DNA of 64,000 nt from Trema orientale (taxonomy: Eukaryota; Streptophyta; Magnoliopsida; Rosales; Cannabaceae). Shown here in pieces: positions 15,401 to 27,400 of this stretch (positions within the stretch are counted from its first letter, which is position 1; the number at the start of each line of letters is the position of its first letter). The notes beneath the pieces are model-generated. The model was given only the letters and a program-made list of their open reading frames with translations, searched no databases and was not told the origin of the DNA. The stretch is taken from assembly GCA_002914845.1 (NCBI GenBank), contig JXTC01000099.1:515121-579120 (forward strand). The letters run 5' to 3'. Both the position numbers and the translations under genes were made by a program.

Positions 15401-18400
15401 TCAAGCTCATGCCTCTTCATCAAGAATCAAGACTTTCGCTGGCTGATTTTCCTCCGCTTTAGATTGCTCATTTATGATGTATATGAGTTTTAATTCGCCA
15501 GAGTCGAGTTCTCGAACCCTAGGAGATTGATGAAGAATAGGAAAGGAATATATTAGGAATATTATAATTTGTATTATTAATTAGGTTTTATTTAATTATT
15601 AGGTTTATTTTAATTTTGAGTAACTAATTTTAAGTTCCCCGTTTCTATCCATTTCTAGAATGTGTCTAGTTTCCTAGGTATGCCAAATTGCCTATCTATA
15701 AATAGGTTTTGCTGTGTAATTGTTTTTCAGATTATGAATGAATGAGTGATTATTGAGTTGTTTCCATTATGGTTCTTCTTCTCTCTTGAATTCTTGTCTT
15801 GTTCTATTACTTTTCTACCAATTCATCTATTTCTGCCTAAATTCTATCACCCTTTGCTCTTCTACTTATTCTTTTTCTAAAAATTCATCTTATCCTACGT
15901 CACATGTCTTCTACAGGTGTATGATATGCAATTTGAGTTGAATGAAATAGAAGCAAGGAGAGAACAATATCCTTCGACTATATCTTTCCTTAACCTATTA
16001 AATGAGCTTATTGCTGAAGAAAGAGATGTAAGCGACAGAGGGCATAGGTACTGGCCATCCCTCTTTTCAATGTTTCCTTGGATTTTCTTCCTCGGTTGTT
16101 CACCCTTTTTTTTTTCCGTTGTTTTTGCAGATTCATTGGCATTTTCAGGTTTATATATGATCATGTGTTTGGGCCATTCCCTCAAAGAGCTTATGCAGAT
16201 CCTTGTGAGAAATGGCAGTTGGTTGTTGCTTGCCTTCAGTATTTTCATATGTTAGTTGTTCCATTTTATGAACTTTATCAATTATTATTTTCTAAACAGA
16301 AAGTAGAGAAACCTGCATATTCATACAGTTTTATGCAGGATACTGAGTAAGTATGACATCAGTGAAGAGGATATCGACAGTGTCATCGATCGTACACAGC
16401 TGTCAACAGAGACAAAACCATCTTCCCTCCAGATGCAACTTCCCATGCTAGAGTTGCTAAAAGTAGGTGCTTACTCTTTCTTGATACGTATTAAGTAATT
16501 TTTTGACAAGCTGCACAGAGCAAAGTCAGATGGTCGGTGTTTTAGACAAGTTTGACTACACTGTACTTCTATGATATTCATATAATAAATTTAAGGACAT
16601 AATTGTGGAAGACCTAGTTCAGGAATTGGCCAGAGTTTTAATTCTTAAAACTGTATGGAGCAGTAAATGGTGGAATTGAAAACTAAGTAGATAATAACTG
16701 AGTAGTAGATGGGTGATAGAATCCTTTCTTAGAAACTGTTTAACCATAGGTTAATTATTATGAAGCTATAAAGGTTATTTTAGAACTGATTTTGGCCCCA
16801 AAATTCATTTTCCTTGATGACCTAATTAACTTTCATGCAACTTTATGTCATTGGAACTTATCCACGTGAATCTTTTGTTGGTGTTATTATTATTATTATT
16901 ATTTTGATAAGAAACAAGAAACTTTTATTTCATATAAAGTAGTACAAGATGATAATAAATCATCTAAAGGGAGCAATACAAAGTAAAAAGCTAAAGCCAG
17001 CTAGACCAATCTCTATATCGGTCCATAAAAGATAAAACCCTCAAAACCTTTAGTATTATACACCCATAACGCCACCAGATATTTGATCCCATCCCAAAAA
17101 GAGTCTAGGTCCCTTCTAGTATCATCGAAGATTCTACTATTTCTTTCCTTCCACAGAGCCCATAGGATAGCTATAACTGCCGCGTTCCACAGCTTTTTCC
17201 TCCTCATTATCCTGCTATTATTTCCCATAACGTGCTGAAGCACACTCTTGCAATCCATGGGCCAGGCCCATGATACACCCATTTCTACAAGCATCCGGTA
17301 ACACACTGCAGCTGCAAAAGGGCAGTGTAGGAACAAATGGTTCCTGTCCTCGTTACTCTGACCACACAGAGTACAATACAAATGGTGTTATTAATTAAGA
17401 CCAGCAAAAGTGCACATTGCGAATGAAAATTGAAACTTGAACGTTGTTTGTTTTTGTGGAAAATATTGACAAATATTGAATTTTTTTAGGACTCGTCACC
17501 ATGGCTTGTTAAATGTTCAGCTTGTCATGCTTTGTTCATTTTTATGGCTGGATAAGTGTTAAAAGTCTTTCCATCTGATGTAACTATTGTAAATTCTAAC
17601 ATAAATTATTCCATAATTTCCTGATAATATGTTACAGGATTTCATGAGTGGAAAAGCAGTTTTCCGGAATATTATGGGCATTCTTCTGCCAGGCGTTAAT
17701 ACCATTATTGCTGAACGGACAAGTCAAATTTACGGTCCACTTTTAGAGAAGGCTGTACAGCTTTCTTTGGAAATTATAATTCTTGTTTTGGAGAAGGATT
17801 TACTTCTTTCTGATTTCTGGCGCCCTTTATACCAGGTAGTTGTTCCAGATTGTTATTTGGTTTCGAATCATCTTACTTTCTAGTATTGATCATTATTTGT
17901 CTTTGTGCATGCACTTGTTGTGGAGTTGACTGACGTCTTGGAGTTCTTATACATAAATATAAGGGATAAATCACTTTTATACCTTGTATTTTGATACTTT
18001 GTTCAATTTGTACCTTGTATTTTGGTTATTATCAACATTGACCTTTAGATTTAAAATCTGTTATAAGTTTATATCTTAATACCAATTTAAAGTAGTTAAT
18101 TTACTAAGATACTATTTAAAAAATTGAAAATAAACCATATAAACGCTGATCCGAAAATAAGTTTATTAAATCATCTTGGTAAATTAACTGCTCTAAAGTG
18201 GTGTCGGGGTATAAATTTGTAATAGATTTTAAATCTAAGGTCAATGCTGATAATAACTAAAACACAAGGTACAAACTGTGTCAAAATACAAAGTATAAAA
18301 GTGATATTATCTCTAAATATAAATATATTTTTAATTCTTTCCCCCACTGGATTTTATCATTTTTCCATTGGTTTCCACTGAATTTTGTCATTTTTCCTTT

Positions 18401-21400
18401 GGATACACTGAAAGGAAGCTAGTAGCTGGTTTTATGGTTAGGGAAGCCACGTCTTAGAATATTAGGGGCTAACCTTTGTTATTCAACCAGGGTTTTTTCA
18501 GGAAATAGGAAAATGAGTCACTTTGGGTGGCAAAATGGCAAGAAGCAGAAGAAAATTTATGTTGTTTAGATTCATCAGTGAACAGTGTGCATGAGTGGTA
18601 AGCTTAGTATTTAACAGAAAAGGAATAAGAAATAGAATTAAACAGAGGATGAAAGAGAAGAAATTCTATGTATACGTACAATACGATCAAATATTCTTCC
18701 AATAATCAAACTCCTTAAATAAGAAATAGAATTAAACAGAGGATGAAAGAGAAGAAACCCTATGTATACTACCTCCAGTACGATGAAATATTTTTCCAAT
18801 AATCGAACTCCTTAAATCTACCATGTTATGTGGGTATTTTAAACGAAACTGTCTTTCATCAATATACTAAAATGATAGGCGATGTTAAAGATTAGACTTT
18901 TTGTCTTCTGAAGAAGTACAATGGACTTTGGACCTGAATTTTGGCTTGGAGGCATTTAATGGTTCAGGTTTCCTACAAGGATTTTTCTTTTTAGCCAATT
19001 ACTATTTCATCACGATGTATTTGAATTGTTGAGTTTTTACTTTTAGCTTGGTCAAGGCTATGTACTGTACCAAAGTAGGTAATCTTTGGTGTTTCTTTAA
19101 TCTTTATTACTTTGATGGCCAAATATTGGTCCTAGGTTTGGGGAAACTGAGACCTGAAAGTTTGTGTGTGTGCGTGTATGTTTTTTTTTTTCTTTTTTTT
19201 TTGAAATACTTGTTTTGGCTTCCTATGAAGTTGTGCTCATCTGTTGATCCTTTTTTTTTTTTTTGAAGCCTCTGGATGTTATACTTTCCCAAGATCATAA
19301 TCAAATTGTGGCTCTTCTGGAGTATGTCAGATATGATTTTCGACCGCAAATTCAGCAATGCTCTATCAAAATTATGAGTATATTAAGGCAATTCCTTGTC
19401 TCCTTTTCTGATCAATGTTATCTTAATTGTTGTCTTATCACTTAATCTTCACATAACAAAGAGAAAGGGAGAAAAGACATATAAGGCCTTCTTCTCAGCC
19501 CCAAATCACAGGTATTAATCTTGTAATCGGCAGAAAAATAAAGGCAACACTTGAATTTAATGGGGATATTGGCTCTGCAAATAATAGATAAGGTTCAAAC
19601 ATCCTAGAATTGCTAGCCTAAAATCAAAGAGATGAAGAATGATTAAAAAGAGAGTGTGCAGGTAGATTCCAAAATGCCACCCTTCATTCGGCAACAAAGA
19701 TTAGAACATAACTTTTATATTTTTTTGGATAAGAAATGAAGCTTGTATTATTAAAAGAGGATAATACACCTGGAAAACAGATAACAAAATTACCAAAGGG
19801 GACTCCAATACCTGACCGTAACAGAAAGGGAAAAACTACTAAAATCCTTTACACCATGTAACCATTTTGCTACCCAGAGTCTAATCCTATCCCACAGTGA
19901 TTCCAAACATTCTTTGACTCCAAAAATCCTTCTATTTTGTTTTAAGCCATAAAGCCCAAATAGCCTTCTAAAACAGCCAACTTCCAAGGGATTATTCTTC
20001 TCTTGTTAACATGAAGCCCTTGACCACTCACGAGATCCTTCAACAACGAAGGCCTTTCTTTCACTTATCACCAGGGTGGTGTGTCATGTGTGAAAGTAGT
20101 GAAGAGACTTGTGATCATCTTTTCTTGCACTGCCCCTTTGCCATGTTGATTTGGTCGAAGCTACTTTTGGCTTTTGGGGTGTCTTGGGTATGGCCGTTCC
20201 CTTGTAAGTTTGTTTTCCAACAGTTGTCAGGCTTGGGTAGAAGGAAAGCAAGGAATAAGAAGCTTTGGAACGCTTCCGTAATGGCTATTTGCCGGGCAAT
20301 TTGGCTGGAAAGAAACCAGAGGATTTTCAAAGAGAAGAAGGGCGATGTTGAAGGTTTATGGGACAATGTTAATTACTGGGTTGCCTTGTGGGTGTTTGAC
20401 ATGAAAGAATTTAAAGATATCCCTTTTCCTGTTTTAGTTAGGAATTGGCACCTCTGGCTGTAATTTTGATGATATCTCATCATCTTCTTGTACTTTCTTT
20501 TTCTCTTTAATAAATTTTCTGTTTCTTATCAAAAAAAAAAAAAAAAAACCCTTGACCTAAACCCATCAGATCAGAACAAAATCTTGGAACCGTCCTAACT
20601 TATTCCAAGCTCCAAAATCTTACCCCATAAATTTAGAGAAAAGCTACAACGTAGACATAAATGATTTGCAGACTCACAATCCTTTTTACAAAGGACACAC
20701 CATCCCGGAGATAATGCTTGATACAATCTTCTTTTTTTGTAACACATCTTGAACACTCGGTTTTCCAAAAGCTAACAACCAAGTGAACACGTTGACTTTA
20801 GATGGAGAGGAGCTTTCCGAAAAATGTTGGCTGTAGGGAATGTTGATCTGTTAACATCATAGCTCAAACACAGAAAGACTTGCATTAAAAAGGCGGCCTT
20901 GATTGATCCTCCACTCAAACGGCGGCCTTGATTGATTCTCCACTCAAACTCTTCTATCTTCGATATTGGAACATATTCTTACCGTGACCATCCGACTAAC
21001 TAATTCCAACATTTGAGGAACTTAAGATTAGAAGAGAACTTACTCAATGAAGGTTAACAACTCATCAAGATTTGAAGCTTCCCTACCATTTAGATTATTT
21101 TAGATTTTTGAAGAAATTAAAACTCCACCAAAGTCCATTGGTATATCAGATAAAGAATAACAGACTCAACTGGGGCATTACGAGACTAATCAAATCTGAA
21201 AACAAAGAACTTCCTCTCAAAATATCATCCCAAGTATCGTCAGTAGATGTATTTACTTAATCTGATGTGTTTGCAAAAAGCTTAACTGATAATATTATAA
21301 AATTGGGTGACAGTTCTCGCATGGTTGGGCTCGTACAGTTACTGCTTAAATCCAATGCTGCGAGTTGTTTAATTGAGGATTATGCAGCCTGCCTTGAGTT

Positions 21401-24400
21401 GAGATCAGAAGAGTCTCAGTTCATTGAGAACAGTAGTGATGATCCGGGGGTGCTTATATTGCAGGTTAGTCTTGGTAATTTCTATTGCCTTCTTCAATAT
21501 GAAGTTAGTATATGCTTTTATGTTTGCTTATTTCTTCCTCATAATCTTGCAGCTTCTGATCGACAATATTAGTCGCCCAGCTCCAAATGTTACACATTTA
21601 CTACTCAAGTTTGATCTTGATAGCAATATCGAACGTACTATTTTGCAGCCAAAGTTTCATTACAGGTTAAGTTGTTTACAAGCTGCTTTAGTATGTTCAC
21701 TTCATATTTTCCCAGTTTTTAACGTATTTTTTGGCGTATTCATTTGTGAATCAACTGTCCATTTGCAGTTGCTTAAAGGTTATTCTTGAAATATTGGAGA
21801 AGCTTTTGAAGCGTGATGTGAATGCATTGCTTTACGAATTTGGTTTTCAGGTTAGAAAGAAATCATCTGGTGTACTTTGTGTAAGGCAAATTCTAGCACT
21901 ATAAGCTGTTTTCCCTTTGAATCTTTTCCGCATTTTTTTTCGGAGGATGTTTACCTACTTTAGATTAAGAATTGCTCGTTTCTTGCAGCTCCTTTATGAG
22001 TTGTGCTTAGATCCACTAACATGCGGTCCAACTATGGATCTGTTGAGCAGTAAGAAGTATCAGTTTTTTGTAAAGGTAAAATATTTGGAGTTGAAGTTTA
22101 TATAAATATATATTTTTGTTTTGCCAAATGCTAATATATTGTTATCGACTTTTTTTTTCCTTAAAAGAACTAAAGATTTAAGGCTTATTCTACGTAATTT
22201 TAAAAATATTTTCTATCATGGCAGCACCTGGATACTATTGGGGTTATTCCACTTCCCAAACGGAGTAGCAATCAGGCACTTCGTATCAGTTCTCTTCATC
22301 AGGTTTCTGCTATATTTAAGTGATTTCCTGTTGGCTTTATCTAGCATCAAGCCTTTATGCATTACACACCTATTTTTTCTCACATAATATCTCAGCACTG
22401 TTCTCATTTGATGAAGTTGTATTTTTAACTATTTTAGGATATCACTGGTCACATTGATGATAAATTACAATCTTACTCTTGTTTGTATTGTTGTTTAGTT
22501 GCGGCAAGTATTGGACATTGTGGTGTTGTTGGGATTTTCCTTTTCTTGGTTTGTCTGTAGTGTCCGGATATTAGAAATGCACAGATATGATTTTACTTCA
22601 GGGAAAGCTTTTGCTGTCATGATAATGCTTTACTGATGCCAATTCATATTGATGACTGCAACTTTATGAGAAACTCTGTTGTATCTTCTATTTTGCAATG
22701 TTTTGTTCCTTCTGCATCAATGCACATAGCACCTATCATTTTAAAGTTTTTTATGTGTTCTCCCCATTTTTGGTTATTTTGGCTGCATCCTCTAGATTGT
22801 TGGAGCTTTATTTACGAACTCAGAGAATAGTAGAAAAAGAATGATCCTTATCAGTTGCAAATATTATTTTGCTAATGTTATTTGAAGGATATCTGTTCTG
22901 CATCCCTACATTTGAGGGGAGTGTTTTATTTCATTGCTTTGAGCTTGATGTACATTTTTCGATTTACCTTTCTTTCTTCTAAGTTTTTAGGATTGGCGAG
23001 TTGATAAAGTTTATTGGTTAGATATGCATTCAATTGATTTTTATCTTGCTTACATTTGTCAGAGAGCTTGGCTGTTGAAACTTTTAGCAATTGAATTGCA
23101 TGCTGGTGATATGAGCAGCTCCTCACACCGGGACTCATGTCAAAGTATTCTTGCTCATCTTTTTGGACGGGATATTATTGGAATTGAAACAGATGAAATC
23201 ATATCACATTCCCTTTCACTCCAAGAGCATGCTGGAACCAGATCTATTAGTAAGAGTAAGGTATTACCAATCGCTCGAGAAACAGTCCATTTCTCCAAAA
23301 GCTTTTAAACTTGCTATTGTTGTCAACATTCTCCTCTCGCCTCTTTTCCTCTGTTTCAAACAGCTAGATAAAGCTTATGCTCTCATTCCTTTCAAGATAG
23401 TTAATTTTGTTTCTGAATCAAATTCAGGTACTGGAGTTGCTTGAAGTTGTTCAATTTAGGTCTCCGGACACCAACATGAAGCTTTCTCAGATTATTTCAA
23501 CTCTGAAATATGATTTGCGGGTAAACTTTTTACCCTTATGACCTTTTTTTAGGTTGAGGTTTCGGAAAAATTTCTTCCTGATAAAATTTTGTACGTGTTC
23601 CTCAAATCTTCTTTCTAATACATTTGATTTTCTGTAGGTTGAGGACATACTTGGGAATCCTTCAAGTTCAGGGAAGGGTGGTGTCTACTATTATTCAGAA
23701 CGTGGCGATCGTCTGATTGATCTGCCTTCATTCCGTGACAAACTTTGGCAGGTAGGTTTTCGTTCAAGTGTGAATAAGGTCCTTTTTTCTTTCATACTGC
23801 ACTTGTAAACATTTCCTCTGGACCCTGGTGCTGATCCCCTTTTTTCTTCTTTCCTGTTGCAGAAATTTAGTTCTTCCAATCCCCAGTTGAGTAACTTTGG
23901 AAGTGAAGTTGAGGTCAATGATGTTAAAGAAACAATCCAACAGTTGTTGAGATGGGGATGGAAGTACAACAAGAATCTTGAGGAACAAGCTGCTCAACTT
24001 CATATGTTAACTGGCTGGTCCCAGATTGTGGAGGTCCTTTGTTCTTCAAATATAATGGTCTACATGATTAAGAAGTTGCCAGAACAGGCTTTAAGTATTT
24101 CATTATGACGTGTTCTATCTTCTCATACAGGTCTCTGCTTCCAGGAGGACATCATTACTTGAAAATCAATCTGAAGTTCTTTATCAGTAGGTCACTTTTC
24201 TGTTCTGTTTATTTTTCCCTTCCAAAGTAGTATAAGTTCCATACAATCTCTATAGCTGTTTTGTCTTTTCAATAACAGGGTTCTTGACGCCTCGCTGACT
24301 GCTTCTGCTTCTCCAGATTGTTCATTGAAAATGGCATTTATATTGTGCCAGGTATGCATAAATATGTCCTCAATTTTCTATTGTTTCTTCAATTTGAAAT

Positions 24401-27400
24401 GCTTTCCACTTTACCCAGTTGACACTGGCTTTAAATTTTTTAGGTTGCTCTGACATGCATGGCCAAATTACGAGATGAAAGGTTTTTATGCCCCAGCGGG
24501 TTTAATTCTGATGGTGCAGCATATCTTGATGTTCTCATGGTCAAACAGTTATCCAATGGTGCTTGTCACTCAATATTGTTTAAGCTTATATTGGCAATTC
24601 TTAGACAAGAATCATCAGAAGCCTTAAGGAGACGGTATGGTGGTCGTGAAGATGATTGTTGTTCCTGTAAACTTATCGAGTCGACATCTGACCACCATTA
24701 TTCATTTTGTTTTCAGCCAATATGCACTGCTACTTAGCTATTTTCAGTATTGTCAGCATATTCTTGATCCAGACGTCCCAAAGATAGTTCTGCAGTACTT
24801 ACTACTTGACGAGCAAGATGGTGAAGACCTAGATCTCCATAAGGTTCTAGCTCTATAACAATGATTCTAATTTTTAATTTTCAATAAACTGTTTGGGGTG
24901 ATAAAATTTGTTAATTAACACTGAGCCTGTTTTGTCCTTTTACTAGATCAACAAAGAACAAGTGGAACTTGCTCGTGCAAATTTTGCTATTTTAAGGAAA
25001 GAGGCTCAATCGCTTTTGGATTTGGTGGGTGAAATGTTCGTTGTCCTCAATATTTGATATGTAATAGAGATTTATTGCAACACTGAAGAAACCATTAATT
25101 TATTTCGTGATTTAATTTTTAGGAATGAGAGAGTTAATGGGTTCTGAGCTTAATTTAACATCAGGGGTTAATTTTCACGAATGAGAGAGTTAATGGGTTC
25201 TGAGCTTAATTTAACATCAGGGGTTATTCTCCTAGGCAGTTGTTTGTGAGTGCCATGGATTTCTGAGTATCTGTAGTATGGAGTTCTTTAAAGATGGGTC
25301 TATGGGAGACAGTGATTATATGCTTTTATAACTGTGCCTTCAATATCTGGTCCTAAAGAGATTAAACAGCTGGTAATTTGGCATGTACAGTTTTGAGTCT
25401 AGTTTTTTAGTTGTATCAGACATTTTGGGATGGCCTTCTCCCTTGACCCTTTTCTTAAGATTCCTTTTCAATTAGTTTGGTACATTCCTAAGTTACTGTT
25501 TAAAAATTGCCACCTCTCTATCACTTTCAACGTTTGATTTCATAATGAAATTTCAGGTAATAAAGGATGCTACTCAAGGCAGTGAACCCGGAAAGACCAT
25601 ATCACTTTATGTTTTGGATGCATTGATTTGCATGGACCATGAGAGATATTTCTTGAGCCAACTTCAGAGCAGGGGTTTTCTACGGTCTTGCTTAACTAGC
25701 ATCAGCAGTGTTTCCTTTCAGGTGCTCCACTTAATGACCTTATATTGCTGCTACTTCTGTCAAACTACGTTCCTTAGCTGCATAATTTCTATTTTATGAT
25801 GTGAGGCTTCAAATTGAATTTTGTTCCCCTAGATCTTTCCTTTTGTTCATAATATTGTTTTTTTTCCTCCTAGGCTCCCTTTGGTTATCTTTGAAATGTT
25901 AAGCAAAATATTGCTCAAGCAAAAGCAAATAAGTTTGACCGCTTCAATTTCTTTCTCTAGTTAAGAGAAGCATAATTCCTGCTTTGGGATTGGGATTTGG
26001 TTGTTATAATCATCTTGGAAATTAAATCATTTAGAAACAAGAACTTCATGTTTTACTGAAACTTAATTTCTACTAAAGGAACTTGCAAAATAAACTCAAG
26101 CTACACAACAATTGATAGTCCAACTAACCTGACCTAATTACCAACCTTAGGTTGCTTGTTGCCTGGGCATGAAGTTAGGGTTGGCTTTTGAGGTGTCCTA
26201 CTTGTTTGAGTTGCTACCACTTTTTCTATTTGATATGAAGAAATTAGAGAGAAAACCCTCTTATTTTACTTACATTCACAACACAAAATACAACCAGGTT
26301 TTATAGACTTCAAGAAAAGACAGCCTCTGCAAACAGACTAAAAACCAGTTCCTGAAAACAGGGATTCCAAGCCTAAAAACAGGAAAAGAAAAATAAAACA
26401 CAATCCGTGAAACAGGGAACATAAAACTGGTTGCTGAAAACAAACCAGCCACAACACCCATAAGACAAGGAGGAAAAATAAATAAAGGAAATCAGAAAAG
26501 TAGGAATAAACAATTCTGAAATTCCACACTCCCCCTCAAGCTAGGAATATATGTCAATCATTCCTAGCTTGGAGATTAAGACTTCGAACTTTTCTCTTGG
26601 CAGCGACATAGTTAGAACATCAGCAACTTGTGAGTTGGTGGAGGTGTAAACAAGTTCAAGTATCCCTTCTTCGACCTTCTCCTTAATGAAATGCCGATCA
26701 AGTTCAACATGCTTAGTACGATCGTGATGCACAAGATTTTTCGCAATGCTGATTGCTGCTAAATTGTCGCACAACACCTTCATAGAGTTTGTAACCGTAA
26801 TTCCAAGTTCCTTTAGTAACCTTTTCAGCCACATCCCTTCACATATGCTCAAGGCTAGAGTACGATATTCAGCTTTCGCACTGCTTCTAGCAACCACAGA
26901 TTGCTTCTTACTCCTCCAAGTTACCAAGTTCCCCCAAACATAAGTGCAATATCCTGTAGTGGATCTCCTGTCGGTAACGGACCCTACCCAGTCAGCATCA
27001 GAATATATTTCAATTTCTCTACTGTTTCCCTTTTTGAAAAACAAGCCCTTCCCTAGGGTCGTCTTCAAGTACCTGAGAATTCTATATACTGTTTCAAGGT
27101 GTTCCTCATTAGGGTTGTTCATAAATTGACTAACAACACTTACTGGAAATCCGATGTCAGGCCGTGTATGGGCTAGATAGATGAGTTTACCTACCAGACG
27201 CTGGTATCTGCCTTTATCAACAGGGGCACAATCATTCCTTAATCCAAGTTTGTAGTTGGACTCCATGGGAGTAGTAGCAGGTTTGTAGCCTAACATTCGT
27301 GTCTTCTTAAGTAAATTTAGGATATACTTGCGCTGAGAAATTGAGATGCTTGCAGCCTAACATTCCTGTCTCCTTAAGTAAATTCAGGATATACTTGCGC

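Larger units (their letters stand above)
13728..15902 (+). mobile_element. Gag-only LTR retrotransposon (TR-GAG-like) in NUP205 intron 15
   Basis: A 2,175-bp element with LTRs of 371 bp (13728-14098) and 375 bp (15528-15902) and a perfect 5-base target duplication CATGT (13723-13727, 15903-15907). A primer site TGGTATCCGAG lies at 14102-14112, one base from the tRNA-Met type. The interior of about 1.4 kb codes only a decayed gag fragment; no protease, integrase or reverse transcriptase is present, so it is non-autonomous. Size and content fit the TR-GAG class described in plants; that assignment is inference. Only 9 nt of old intron remain between its target duplication and NUP205 exon 16. 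Confidence 0.9.

Noticed and set aside
15917..16255. 112-codon frame starting at the exon 16 acceptor
   Set aside because: It is NUP205 exon 16 read through its donor into the intron; the true path splices at 16047 into 16131.
20011..20463. 150-codon frame as a stand-alone gene
   Set aside because: Its ATG lies in the target DNA and the rest is the C-terminal end of a 5'-truncated LINE with a poly(A) tail.
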